From Thalassovita gelatinovora (GTDB lineage: Bacteria > Pseudomonadota > Alphaproteobacteria > Rhodobacterales > Rhodobacteraceae), in assembly GCF_001458355.1 (NCBI RefSeq), contig NZ_CYSA01000027.1, positions 62,001 through 126,000 of the forward strand: 64,000 bases of DNA, given 5' to 3'. The position numbers and the translations under genes were made by a program. The first letter of the stretch is position 1. Every line of letters begins with the position of its first letter. The notes beneath the pieces were generated by a model that did no database searches, was not told the origin of the DNA, and saw only the letters and a list, made by a program, of their open reading frames with translations. Shown here in pieces: positions 15,988 to 24,308 of the stretch.

Positions 15988-16299
15988 ATGAAAACCTATT
16001 TTCTTTCTGCAGCGGCTATTGCTGTGGCGGCTTCTTCATTGTCAGCCCAAGACGACTGTATGTTCGATACAATAACTGCAAATACGATTGCAACGCATCG
16101 GCAGATGGGGGGATGGTCCATCTCCGAGATGATGAGTAAACTAGGAAGTGAGCCCGGTCTTCGCGACATGATCTTGGATGCTTATAGTCAACCCCGCATG
16201 CTGACCACAGAAACTCGCCAATATGCTGTTGACGAATTTTCCAACACTTGGACTGTGAAGTGCTACCAAAGCGGGTCGATATTGCCTCGCAAAGATTGA
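15988..16299 (+). CDS. Small secreted protein next to the repressor
   Basis: This 103-residue protein begins with a Sec signal peptide (AAAIAVAASSLSAQ, cut probably after SLSA). The mature part is about 83 residues, with two cysteines (DDCMFD and VKCYQ) that could form a disulfide. An AGAGGT ribosome site precedes the ATG. It lies on the same strand as the repressor, so it could be expressed in the lysogen. Function unknown; an exclusion or envelope role is a guess. Its codon use looks less GC-rich than the host genes to the right. Confidence 0.68.
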   Translation: MKTYFLSAAAIAVAASSLSAQDDCMFDTITANTIATHRQMGGWSISEMMSKLGSEPGLRDMILDAYSQPRMLTTETRQYAVDEFSNTWTVKCYQSGSILPRKD

Positions 16300-16318
16300 T
16301 CCGCACGTTATCGAAGAA

Positions 16319-16633
16319 TTACATTCTGGTCTTTATCCGTTCTAGGTCATTCGAGATTTCTGTGATGCTGCGAAGTTCTGGCGCGGTGTCTGTTGACTGA
16401 GCACCTCGATCTTGTGCCGACGCGGTATCAATGTCGGATCGCGCACCGACCAGCGCGTCTCTCATCTCCCTGAGATACCCTATGGCCTCGGACGCCGCCA
16501 ACATCGCTATCCCTATCAGGGCAGCCCAAATGGATCCCCCGATCAGCAGTACTGCTTCGTTTGCAATGGCAACGATCAGGACAATCACCGACAGCACGAA
16601 TGCCGCATAGGCGGTGAGTTTCAAATAGGTCAT
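16319..16633 (-). CDS. Two-TM membrane protein near the prophage end
   Basis: This 104-residue protein has two membrane helices (TAYAAFVLSVIVLIVAIA and LIGGSIWAALIGIAMLAA) followed by a charged helical cytoplasmic tail with RSITEISNDLERIKTRM at the end. GGAG precedes the ATG. It converges on the secreted-protein gene. Small membrane proteins at the lysogeny end of Mu-like prophages often affect superinfection, but no homologue is recognised here. Confidence 0.6.
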   Translation of the reverse strand: MTYLKLTAYAAFVLSVIVLIVAIANEAVLLIGGSIWAALIGIAMLAASEAIGYLREMRDALVGARSDIDTASAQDRGAQSTDTAPELRSITEISNDLERIKTRM

Positions 16634-17362
16634 GACTACACTCCGTTAACTGGCCACCTGTGATTGTATCCATTACGGACGGAAACGCTAGCGATGTGCG
16701 AAACATGTCGTAACGCGTCCCAGTTCGCTGCGCAGCCCATCTGTGGTGAGTATTGAGTAACTATTTGTTTATTAACGCAATACCCGTTTCTGGGACGCTA
16801 ATTTCTTTCTGGGACCCGAACGTCCCAGTTCCGCGTCGAGAAATACCGTTGCAAAGCCCCTGTCTGAGCGGTGCTTTAACGCTAAATACCCTTTATTGAA
16901 CTGCACTTAGCTGATAACCGGCCAATGCTTCCCTGGCATTGGTCAATCAGCGTTGAACGGCCGTTGAAGGCCCATTTATGGCAAATTCTTTTGTCAGCGC
17001 CCCGCGCCACATCGAGACAGGCTTGCGCTCGAAAACCCCTATGTTTTCAATGCTGTCCGCACACTTCCGGCCTCAGCTGGTCTCTTCCGCCTTCACTGTA
17101 AGAATAGGTGTCAACTAACATTGTGGCCCGCTGTAGCCCGCCACGCGGTGTCGACCGCAGTTCGAAACGAGGTCTTGCAGCGCCAGATTGCGGAAATCGA
17201 ACCCGTCAGGCTTGGCTGGGGGGGTGATCCTATTCCAGCGCCGGGAGCGCGGAAGCCGGACGTTTGGGGCTATCAGGAACCCAGATAGTAATCATCAGAA
17301 AGTTTCAGTTTTTCAATTGGCTCGGCTGCTTCAGATTGGCGCGACATGTCGAGGAGGAATTC
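16634..17362. other. Gene-poor stretch at the inferred prophage end
   Basis: No confident gene is seen in these 729 bases. The left part contains four CTGGGAC/GTCCCAG sites and two TTAACGC...ATACCC sites (separate entry). A 46-codon ATG frame at 16978-17118 has no other support. A frame open through 17121-17288 (ending GYQEPR and stop) reads like the 3' end of a protein with no start, so it may be a host-gene remnant cut by the insertion. The last 70 bases hold the leader of the monooxygenase gene. Confidence 0.5.
16716..16891. repeat. Repeated CTGGGAC sites, candidate transposase-binding end sites
   Basis: CGTCCCAG occurs at 16716-16723 and 16821-16828, and its inverse CTGGGAC(G) at 16790-16797 and 16809-16815. 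TTAACGCAATACCC (16772-16785) and TTAACGCTAAATACCC (16876-16891) form a second repeat. Mu ends carry several MuA sites in both orientations within about 180 bases, so the layout fits. The identity as MuA sites is inferred from placement only. Confidence 0.45.
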
Positions 17363-18466
17363 ATGAAACTGTCGTTCTTTACGATGCCCATTCACCCTTT
17401 GGGCAAACCGTTCGCCCAGAGCCTTGCAGAGGATCGTGAAGCATTCATTCTCGCGGACCGGCTTGGCTATGCCGAAGCCTATTGCGGTGAACACACCACC
17501 GATCATGCTGAAATCATTACATCCTGCGTGGCCTTTCTGGCGAGTCTGGCTTACGAGACGAAGAACATTCGTCTTGGCACCGGCACGGTGAACATGCCCA
17601 ATTCCCACCCGGCCCGGATCGCGGCGGAGGTGGCGATGCTGGATCACATGCTTGAAGGGCGGTTGAATTTCGGCATTTCGCCGGGCGGGTTGATGTCGGA
17701 CGCCGAGATTTTCGGGTCGATGGACAAGGACCGCAACGCGATGTTCGTCGAAAGCATCAACATGGTTCTCGACATCTGGGCCGGTCAGGCCCCCTATAAC
17801 CTCAAGGGTAAATTCTGGGAAATCTCGACCGAGCGCACGATGATGCCCGAAATCGGGCAAGGCGAGATCATGAAGCCGTATCAGGATCCGCATCCGCCGG
17901 TGGTGGGGACCGCAGTGGCCCCGTTTTCCCAAGGTGTTGCGGCCATGGCCGAACGGGGCTGGCAGCCGATTTCGGGCAATTTCCTGTTGCCGAAATGGGC
18001 CGCGACCCATTGGCACAAATATGTCGAAGGCTGCAACAAGGCGGGGATCGTCCCCGATTACGCCGATTGGCGCGTGGCCAAGAATATCTGCGTGGCCGAC
18101 GATATGGAAACCGCGCGGGCCTATGCACGCGATCCGGGCAGCCCCTATGTGCTTTATTATTCGCAACTATTGACCAAGATGCGTGTCGGGGGTCGGCTGA
18201 ACCTGTTCAAGGAAGATCAGTCGATGCCCGATGACGATGTGACGCTGGACTATGTGCTGGACCGGCTGGTGATCCACGGCGATGCCAATTCGGTTACCGA
18301 TCAAATCCTTGCCCTGCGTGAAGAAACCGGCCCGTTCAAGCATCTGGTTTATGCCGGACATGACTGGACCGATTATGATCTTGGCAAGCGTTCGATGGTG
18401 TTGATGGCTGAAAAAGTGTTGCCGCAACTTCAGGACGCAACCCGGAGCGAAGCCGCCGCAGCCTGA
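17363..18466 (+). CDS. Luciferase-like flavin-dependent monooxygenase
   Basis: This 367-residue protein belongs to the LLM class (bacterial luciferase fold, TIM barrel) that uses reduced FMN to oxygenate a substrate. Family features include AYCGEHTTDHAE near the N terminus, RLGTGTVNMPNSHPARIAAE, and MLDHMLEGRLNFGISPGG. ATG 17363 follows GAGGAGGAATTC, which decides the start over a longer frame. A flavin reductase lies close by (19489) and could supply FMNH2. A shortened relative is encoded at 24309. The substrate is unknown; limonene- or alkane-type monooxygenases are family members. Confidence 0.87.
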   Translation: MKLSFFTMPIHPLGKPFAQSLAEDREAFILADRLGYAEAYCGEHTTDHAEIITSCVAFLASLAYETKNIRLGTGTVNMPNSHPARIAAEVAMLDHMLEGRLNFGISPGGLMSDAEIFGSMDKDRNAMFVESINMVLDIWAGQAPYNLKGKFWEISTERTMMPEIGQGEIMKPYQDPHPPVVGTAVAPFSQGVAAMAERGWQPISGNFLLPKWAATHWHKYVEGCNKAGIVPDYADWRVAKNICVADDMETARAYARDPGSPYVLYYSQLLTKMRVGGRLNLFKEDQSMPDDDVTLDYVLDRLVIHGDANSVTDQILALREETGPFKHLVYAGHDWTDYDLGKRSMVLMAEKVLPQLQDATRSEAAAA

Positions 18467-18505
18467 GTTGCGCCGCACGCTGTAACCTTCCTGTCGCTGT
18501 TCAGG

Positions 18506-18539
18506 CCCGTGATCCCTCCCCGGATCACGGGTCTTTTTT
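18506..18539 (+). terminator. Rho-independent terminator after the monooxygenase
   Basis: CCCGTGATCC and GGATCACGGG form a perfect ten-pair stem around a six-base loop, followed by TCTTTTTT. It ends the monooxygenase transcript 40 bases after its stop. Confidence 0.9.
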
Positions 18540-18703
18540 CTGTGTCTGGGGATAAAGGCGGTGGGGGGCCGTTGGTGCGGCTCTTGTCTGGGGCTGTGGG
18601 AAAAACGAAAAACCCGTCCTGCGCATCATATGCACGGGACTGGTCGCTGGTGGGGCCAGTGGTGGGAGGTCCAGGTGGCTCCGGTTGGGATCAAGTCCGG
18701 GTG

Positions 18704-19492
18704 TCAGGCCGGTTGTGACACGAAGGCGCGCAGGGCGGCATCGACTTCGCGGACGCGGGCGGCATTGTCGACAGCTTTGCTGCCATCGGCATTCTGGAAC
18801 GAATTTTCGAACCCGACGCGCGCCTTGCCACCCTGCCGGGCCGCCGCGACCAGGCTGGCGGTTTCGCTGTCGCCAAAGGCGCAGAGCATCCAGTCGAAGC
18901 TGTGGCCGCAACCGGGGTCCAGATGGGTCAGATAGTCCTGCAGATCGAAGGCGCCGCGCGCGTCGTCGGCATAGGTTCCTTGAACCAGTTGCACCAGATG
19001 GTGGCGCCCCGGTATGCGCCCCGTTTCAATCGCGATGACAAAGCTTCGCACTTCATCGGGAGAATACAGGATGTGCTGAATCTCGACCCCGGCACCGGCG
19101 GCCCAGTGGTAGAAATCACGCGCTGCAGGCCAGTCGCTTGGAAGTCGGACCATTTCGCGCAGCGCGACGGACACATGCCGGGGCTGCAAGACCCGCATCA
19201 TCGCACGCTGATCGGCGGCTTCGTAACGACCGGCGGATTCTGAGGTGACCTGAAGGTACATACCCGGCACGTCGACTTGCAGCCGATCCAGCAGGGCGCG
19301 GTAGCGCGCCGCGTCGATCAGATGGCGGCCCTGAGCGTCGCGGATATGCAGATGAATGCCATCGGCCCCGGCGGCCTGACAGGCGCGCGCCGTCGCCACG
19401 ACTTCGTCATCGGTGATGGGTAGGGCGGGGTGGTCGGCTTTGCTGCGGCGGGCACCGTTGGGGGCCACCATCAGTCTGGGCAGTGGCGTCAC
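18704..19492 (-). CDS. BKACE-family protein (beta-keto acid cleavage enzyme)
   Basis: This 262-residue protein is a BKACE (DUF849) member. These zinc enzymes condense a beta-keto acid with acetyl-CoA and release acetoacetate plus a CoA ester. The metal pair is seen as H47 and H49 in GIHLHIRD, with LQVTSESAGRY and later VRVGFENS-type sequence (ARVGFENSFQ). It overlaps the flavin reductase gene by four bases, so the two form an operon divergent from the LysR gene. The substrate is not predictable from sequence alone. Confidence 0.85.
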   Translation of the reverse strand: MTPLPRLMVAPNGARRSKADHPALPITDDEVVATARACQAAGADGIHLHIRDAQGRHLIDAARYRALLDRLQVDVPGMYLQVTSESAGRYEAADQRAMMRVLQPRHVSVALREMVRLPSDWPAARDFYHWAAGAGVEIQHILYSPDEVRSFVIAIETGRIPGRHHLVQLVQGTYADDARGAFDLQDYLTHLDPGCGHSFDWMLCAFGDSETASLVAAARQGGKARVGFENSFQNADGSKAVDNAARVREVDAALRAFVSQPA

Positions 19493-19998
19493 AATGATTG
19501 CCCCAGCTGCGCGAACTGACCGCGGTGAAAAATCAACGGTGCGGCGTCGCGGGAATCGACCCGCAGAACGCGACCGATAAAGATTTCGTGGTCACCACTG
19601 ACGATGCGTTTTTCGGTTTCGCATTCCAGCGTGGCGACGGCATTGCTGAGCACCGGAACGCCGTGATTGCCGGCCCACCAGTCGACGTCTTTGAATTTGT
19701 CTTCGCTGGGCGTGCAGAACCGCATCGTTTCATCCTTGTGATCCGCGCCCATGACATTCACCGCAAAGCCCGGATGGGTGCAAAACGCTTTGTGCGAAGG
19801 CGAACTCAGCCCGATGCTCCACAAGATCTGAGGCGGATCGAGAGAGACCGACGAAAACGAATTCACCACCAGCCCGACAGGAGCGCCATTTTCACCGATC
19901 GAGGTGACGACGGTAACGCCGGTGGCAAAGCTGCCGAAAACATCGCGCAGTTTACGCGCATCGATCAGGTCGGGTTCCGTGGTGATTGTCGCGTGCAT
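19489..19998 (-). CDS. Flavin reductase of the HpaC/DIM6-NTAB type
   Basis: This 169-residue protein matches the FMN-binding flavin reductase domain: FGSFATGVTVVTS, GLVVNSFSSVSLDPP, SPSHKAF, and IFIGRVLRV near the end. Such enzymes reduce FMN with NAD(P)H for a partner monooxygenase. The LLM enzyme at 17363 is the obvious partner. It is the first gene of the two-gene operon with the BKACE enzyme and is divergent from the LysR regulator. Confidence 0.88.
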   Translation of the reverse strand: MHATITTEPDLIDARKLRDVFGSFATGVTVVTSIGENGAPVGLVVNSFSSVSLDPPQILWSIGLSSPSHKAFCTHPGFAVNVMGADHKDETMRFCTPSEDKFKDVDWWAGNHGVPVLSNAVATLECETEKRIVSGDHEIFIGRVLRVDSRDAAPLIFHRGQFAQLGQSL

Positions 19999-20103
19999 GG
20001 CGCACTCCTCTAAGCATTTCTTGCCGGCTACGATATGGATGGTTGATCCTTCAGAACAACTAATAATAATATATATAAGCTACAATAAAATCGGATGGGG
20101 TGG
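19999..20103. promoter_or_regulatory. Divergent promoter region, flavin reductase / lysR
   Basis: This 105-base gap between divergent genes is strongly AT-rich in its right half (AATAATAATATATATAAG). It is the likely site of both promoters and of LysR binding. I could not pick one convincing LysR box. Confidence 0.5.
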
Positions 20104-21027
20104 ATGAAGTTACAACGATTGCGCTATTTTGCGGCGGTCTACGAGCAGGGATCGTTTTCTGCTGCGGCCGAGCAGGTGAATGCCACCCAGTCGGGTCTTT
20201 CGATGCATGTCAGCCAGATCGAAAAGCGCTATGGCGTCCTGTTGTTTCAGCGCAGTTCTTCCGGTGTGACCCCGACCGAGGCGGGGCGGTTGTTCTATGC
20301 CGAGGCGGTCAAGGTTCTGGCTGCCGCGCGGCATGCCGAAGACCGGTTGCAGACATTGTCGAAATCGGTGGTCGGGCATATTAACGTCGGGCTGATGCCG
20401 ACCTTTACCCGGTCGGTACTGACCTCTGTTCTGCTGCGGTTTGCCGACGAATATCCAGAGGTACGGTTGTCGATTTCCGAAGCCTATTCCGGTGCGATCG
20501 CCGATGAAGTGGCCGCTGGGCGGCTTGATTTCGGGGTGGTTCCGGCAGCGTTCGAGCTGGACGATACTTTGGTTGCGACCCCGATGGGGGAGGATCTGGA
20601 ATGTCTGGTCTGTGCGGCGGATCGGGTGATCCCGATGCGCAAGGATGGTGTCATGCTGTCCGACCTGTCGCCGCTGCGTCTGGTGCTGCCGGGGCCGGGA
20701 AATGCGCGGCGGCACAGGATTGAAACCTATCTGGCGGTCAATGGGATCGAGGTTTCGGAATTGCTTGAACTGGACACGATGCATGGCACTCTGGACCTGG
20801 TGGCGAGATCGGACTGGATGTCGATCCTGCCGGGGGTGTTGTGCCTGCCGGATCTGGATGGCAAGCGCCGCAAGGTGGTGCCGCTGATCGATCCACCGTT
20901 GATGGTGAATTACATGCGTATCCAGACCCGCAAGCAACCTTTGGGTGTCGCGGCACAGGCCTTTGCGGATATTTTGCAGGAAGAACTGAATTCGGCATTG
21001 GAAATACCGCCCATCAGCGCGCACTGA
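20104..21027 (+). CDS. LysR-family transcriptional regulator
   Basis: This 307-residue protein has the N-terminal LysR HTH (LRYFAAVYEQGSFSAAAEQ, SGLSMHVSQIEKRYG) and a C-terminal effector-binding domain (INVGLMPTFTRSVLTSVLL, RLDFGVVP). It is divergent from the flavin reductase/BKACE operon and is convergent with the TRAP genes, so it probably controls the catabolic operon in response to a pathway compound. The start at 20104 is used because GGGGTGG precedes it; an upstream ATG at 20095 is less likely. Confidence 0.88.
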   Translation: MKLQRLRYFAAVYEQGSFSAAAEQVNATQSGLSMHVSQIEKRYGVLLFQRSSSGVTPTEAGRLFYAEAVKVLAAARHAEDRLQTLSKSVVGHINVGLMPTFTRSVLTSVLLRFADEYPEVRLSISEAYSGAIADEVAAGRLDFGVVPAAFELDDTLVATPMGEDLECLVCAADRVIPMRKDGVMLSDLSPLRLVLPGPGNARRHRIETYLAVNGIEVSELLELDTMHGTLDLVARSDWMSILPGVLCLPDLDGKRRKVVPLIDPPLMVNYMRIQTRKQPLGVAAQAFADILQEELNSALEIPPISAH

Positions 21028-21057
21028 TGAGCGGCGGTATCGCCCGGTTATGCCTTG

Positions 21058-22374
21058 TCACATGAAGTTTTCCGGCAACCAGGTGCAAAGCTGCGGGAAG
21101 GCGACGCATAGCACGGCAACGGCAAGGATCAGGATCCAGAACGGAATTGCGCCCTTGAAGATATCGGCCAGTTCCACATCGGGGTCCGGCACCGCGGCCT
21201 TGACTGTAAAGACGATGATGCCGAAGGGGGGCGTCAACAGCCCGGCTTCGATCACCAAGATGCCGAAGATCGCAAAGGCCAGCGGATCAAGCCCGATGGT
21301 GGTGGCGACGGGGGCAAAGATCGGTACGGTCAGCAGGATAATCGAGGTGGAATCGATGAACATTCCCAACAGAATCCAGACGGTAAAGATGATCCCCAAC
21401 ACCACGATCGGCGATTCACTGACCGAAAACAGCAGATCCCCGATCACCTGCGTTGCCCCGCCCATCGCCAGAAAACGCGAATACATCGAGGCTGCAATCA
21501 ACAGGATCATGATCGGCGCGGTGGTGCGCCCGGCGCTGTAGATCGCGTCCTTGGCATCGCGCCAGGTCATGCCCTTGGCCAGGCCGATGAGAAACGCACC
21601 GATCGCGCCGAAGCCTGCGGCTTCGGTCGGGGTCAGAAAACCGCCCCAGATTCCCCCGATCACCACGGCGATCAGGCCCAGGATCGACAGGCCACCCAGC
21701 GACTGCCGCAGCAACAGGGCCGTGCCTTGTGTTGACGGGTCAGGGGCGGGTTGGCAGGGCGCACAGTCCGGATGGCGCAGCGCGTAGATCACGCAATAGA
21801 CACAGAAGGCCGCTGCCAGAAGCAGGCCGGGAACCAGTCCGGCGATAAACAGCGCCCCGATCGATTGTTCGGTCAGGACCGCCCAGACGATCATCAGGAT
21901 CGAGGGCGGGATCAGCATGCCCAGGCAGGCGCTGCCTGCGACGGTGCCAAGCGAGAACCGCTTGCTGTACCCAAGCGCGACCATTTCGGGGTAGGCGATA
22001 CGCGAAAAGGTGGCAGCCGCCGCGATCGACACGCCGGTGATGGCGGCGAAAATCGCATTTCCGGCCACGGTCGCCACGCCAAGGCAGCCCGGCAACCGAC
22101 GAAAGGCCCGGTTGCACAGCGCGTAAAGATCGTTGGCCGATCCCGACCGGCTGACAAAATCGCCCATCAGGACGAATAATGGAATGATGATGAAGATATC
22201 TTTGCGCAGGGCTTCGTAGGCCGTGGTGCTGAGGATGGAAAAGCCGATATCGACGCTGCCCATCATCCAGGTGACGCCAATAAAACTGACCGTGCCCAAG
22301 GCTACCGCAAGGTGGACGCCCATCAAAACCAGCAGCATCAGCAGTCCCAGAACAGCAAATATCATAAAAGTCAT
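21058..22374 (-). CDS. TRAP transporter large permease (DctM type)
   Basis: This 438-residue membrane protein has about 12 hydrophobic segments and the family patterns GVHLAVALGTVSFIG, GNAIFAAITGVSIAAAATF and VIEAGLLTPPFGIIVFTV. It forms the substrate channel of a sodium-driven TRAP system with the small subunit encoded just upstream (four-base overlap) and the binding protein at 23100. It carries carboxylates or related organic acids in most characterised systems. Confidence 0.92.
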   Translation of the reverse strand: MTFMIFAVLGLLMLLVLMGVHLAVALGTVSFIGVTWMMGSVDIGFSILSTTAYEALRKDIFIIIPLFVLMGDFVSRSGSANDLYALCNRAFRRLPGCLGVATVAGNAIFAAITGVSIAAAATFSRIAYPEMVALGYSKRFSLGTVAGSACLGMLIPPSILMIVWAVLTEQSIGALFIAGLVPGLLLAAAFCVYCVIYALRHPDCAPCQPAPDPSTQGTALLLRQSLGGLSILGLIAVVIGGIWGGFLTPTEAAGFGAIGAFLIGLAKGMTWRDAKDAIYSAGRTTAPIMILLIAASMYSRFLAMGGATQVIGDLLFSVSESPIVVLGIIFTVWILLGMFIDSTSIILLTVPIFAPVATTIGLDPLAFAIFGILVIEAGLLTPPFGIIVFTVKAAVPDPDVELADIFKGAIPFWILILAVAVLCVAFPQLCTWLPENFM

Positions 22375-22910
22375 GTATTATCTGCTCCGTCGGGGGCTTT
22401 GGGGATGGGGCGGATCAGGGTTCTGCCGTCTGCTTCCAGCTTTCCGCGCAGATCGGCGATCAGCATCGAAACATAAGCGATGGCGGCAAACAGGCAGGTT
22501 GCGACCAGCAGGAACCGTACCGGCCAGGTATAGATGCGCATCGCGCCTTCGCCTTCGTATTCACCCAACCGCACGGCATCGAGCGCCGCAGGCCAGCAGG
22601 CATAGGCGATCCCGGCAAACAGCAGCGCGCCAAGCAGCCAGGCAAGCAGCCGCAGCGCACGCGTCCCAGTCGGGCCAAGGTGGTCCTGCAGCAAGGTGGT
22701 GCGCAGCATCGATCCGGAATAGATCGCAAGAGGCAGTTGCAAGAAAGTGACCGCGATGACCGAGTTTTGCAGGATTTCCTTAGTTCCGGCGATCGGGTGC
22801 AGGAAAAGTGTCCGTCCCAGCACATCGGCGATGATCAGCAGCGCTAGCAGGAAAACCCACCCTGCTGACAGCAAATGTGCCCAACGCGCGATCAACAATT
22901 GCGAATTCAT
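22371..22910 (-). CDS. TRAP transporter small permease (DctQ type)
   Basis: This 179-residue protein has four hydrophobic segments (WVFLLALLIIADVLGRTLF, SVIAVTFLQLPLAIYSG, LLAWLLGALLFAGIAYAC, FLLVATCLFAAIAYVSMLI), the DctQ layout. ATG 22910 follows GGAGGAGG; the much longer open frame upstream runs antisense to the binding-protein gene. It overlaps the large permease gene and is divergent from the binding-protein gene. Confidence 0.85.
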   Translation of the reverse strand: MNSQLLIARWAHLLSAGWVFLLALLIIADVLGRTLFLHPIAGTKEILQNSVIAVTFLQLPLAIYSGSMLRTTLLQDHLGPTGTRALRLLAWLLGALLFAGIAYACWPAALDAVRLGEYEGEGAMRIYTWPVRFLLVATCLFAAIAYVSMLIADLRGKLEADGRTLIRPIPKAPDGADNT

Positions 22911-23099
22911 CTTGGTGCCTCCTCCAGATGCGTCCGGGCAGATTAGGTTTCGAAACCTCAATGCGCAATATTTTTGTTTATCGAGTGATAATTTAGCGTA
23001 ACAATGCGGTATCGCCGCGATTCTGGTGGTTTGCGCAGGGAAATGCGCATTCCCGGGAGGCAGAACACGGCATAACAACGCAAGGGAGGGTCGAAAACA
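22911..23099. promoter_or_regulatory. Divergent TRAP promoter region with two dyads
   Basis: TTTATCGAGTGATAATTT at 22977-22994 matches the dyad in the GST/tetR gap (26557-26574) in 16 of 18 bases, so it is the likely TetR-type operator of the TRAP genes. A perfect 14-base palindrome, AGGTTTCGAAACCT, lies at 22945-22958, close to the dctQ start, and could bind a second regulator. Confidence 0.6.
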
Positions 23100-24179
23100 A
23101 TGACATTCACGGCAAAGATGGTGCGCAATCTGGCGATTGCAGCGCTGGGACTGACGGTTGCAGCAGGCACGGCGCAGGCGGACCGGTTCACATTCCGCAT
23201 CGGGTCCGGGCACCCCAAGGGCCCGGCACCCTATGTGACGACGATGTCGGATTTCTTCGTCGCCGAGGTCAAGCGCCGCGCTGAAGAAGAAACCGAACAT
23301 AAAGTGACTTTCATCGAATCCTATGGTGGCGGCATCGCGGGCGTGTCTGAAACTTTGGAGGCGGTGCAGCGCGGGTTGTTGGATTTCGGCGGCTATTGTG
23401 TGTGCTTTGAGCCTTCCAATCTTTACCTGCACAATTTCCCTTATTTCGAACCGTTCGGGCCGCAGGCGTCTTCGGATGCAATCGCCGCAGTGCGGGTGGT
23501 CTATGACAAGAACCCTTGGCTTTCTGAGGTGTTCGAAGAAGAATTCGGTCAGCAGTTGCTGGGACTGGGGGCGTGGGACAATTACCATCTGGGCACCAAG
23601 ATGGCGTGGACACAGGTGTCCGACCTCAAAGGCGTCAAGATCGGCGGTGCGGGACCGAACCTGCCGTGGCTGGAATATGCGGGGGCAGTGCCGGTGCAAT
23701 CAAGCCTGCCCGAAGGCTATATGGCCATGAAGACCGGCGTTTATGATGGTTGGCTGATGACGCCAGCCGGGTACAACGGGTTCAAATACTATGAACCGTC
23801 GCCCTATTACACGCTGATCGGATTCGGGGCGATGCCGGTCGTCGTTCTGACCGCCAATCAGAAGAAGATGGCCAGCCTGCCGGATGACCTGCGCCAAATC
23901 ATCTCTGAAGTCGGTGCACAATGGGAACACAGAAACGGCAAGGCGATGGATGACAGCCAAGCGGCCGGTCTGGCGGCGCTGCGGGAAAACGGTGCGATCA
24001 TCACCGAACTGCCCAATGATGTGCAGGCCGAATGGGCGCAAAGCCTTGCTGAATTCCCGCGCAAAAGCGCCAGAGATGCGAACTCGCGGGGGATGCCGGG
24101 CACAAAGGTGATGAAGGATTTCATCGAGGCCGCCAAAGCCGGTGGGCATGTGTGGCCGGTCGAATACACCTTCGATTGA
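23100..24179 (+). CDS. TRAP transporter substrate-binding protein (DctP type)
   Basis: This 359-residue periplasmic protein begins with a signal peptide (NLAIAALGLTVAAGTAQA, residues 10-27) and has the DctP core: FRIGSGHPKGP, a helix ending in GLLDFGGYC, LGAWDNYHLGTKM and the hinge-region SDLKGVKI. It delivers the substrate to the membrane subunits encoded divergently. A strong GGAGGG site precedes the ATG. The ligand cannot be read from sequence; the neighbouring genes suggest the substrate of the flavin monooxygenase/BKACE pathway. Confidence 0.9.
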   Translation: MTFTAKMVRNLAIAALGLTVAAGTAQADRFTFRIGSGHPKGPAPYVTTMSDFFVAEVKRRAEEETEHKVTFIESYGGGIAGVSETLEAVQRGLLDFGGYCVCFEPSNLYLHNFPYFEPFGPQASSDAIAAVRVVYDKNPWLSEVFEEEFGQQLLGLGAWDNYHLGTKMAWTQVSDLKGVKIGGAGPNLPWLEYAGAVPVQSSLPEGYMAMKTGVYDGWLMTPAGYNGFKYYEPSPYYTLIGFGAMPVVVLTANQKKMASLPDDLRQIISEVGAQWEHRNGKAMDDSQAAGLAALRENGAIITELPNDVQAEWAQSLAEFPRKSARDANSRGMPGTKVMKDFIEAAKAGGHVWPVEYTFD

Positions 24180-24186
24180 CTTGAAT

Positions 24187-24219
24187 GCAGCACCCATCAA
24201 CATTCCTGATGGGTGCTGC
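24187..24219. terminator. Hairpin after the TRAP binding-protein gene
   Basis: A perfect 13-pair stem (GCAGCACCCATCA with its inverse) surrounds a seven-base loop, eight bases after the dctP stop. A clean T-run is missing, so it may also stabilise the abundant binding-protein mRNA. Confidence 0.6.
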
Positions 24220-24308
24220 GAATAATGTTAATTTCATCTGTTGGGCCTGTTGCCATTAGCCTTGATGGCAGGAGGTGTCATGTGCCTCTGCCTTGTGGAG
24301 GAGGCCTG

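Larger units (their letters stand above)
1..17120 (-). mobile_element. Mu-like transposable prophage, partial
   Basis: A continuous set of Mu-type genes (repressor, MuA-type transposase, MuB-type ATPase, GemA, Mor-like activator, lysozyme, holin, gp27-like and gp28-like terminase subunits) is present in Mu order on the minus strand. The head and tail genes are expected to the left, outside the window. The right limit is inferred, not seen: phage-type genes stop at 16,633, repeated CTGGGAC sites follow, and the frame of a possible host-gene remnant opens after 17,120, where the inward reading begins TGTTAGTTGACACC. A 5' TG dinucleotide is usual at Mu ends. The limit could be off by several hundred bases. 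Confidence 0.85.

Noticed and set aside
16978-17118. A 46-codon plus frame starting ATG GCA AAT
   Set aside because: No domain, weak ribosome site, and it lies in the probable prophage end. Kept only as a remark.
1-17120. A defence system (restriction-modification, toxin-antitoxin or abortive infection) in the prophage
   Set aside because: No methyltransferase, nuclease or toxin pair was recognised. Some unknown small genes could have such roles, but nothing in the sequence shows it.
22371-23699. The full 442-codon frame containing dctQ
   Set aside because: Only the part from ATG 22910 is protein-like; the rest is antisense to the dctP signal peptide and core.
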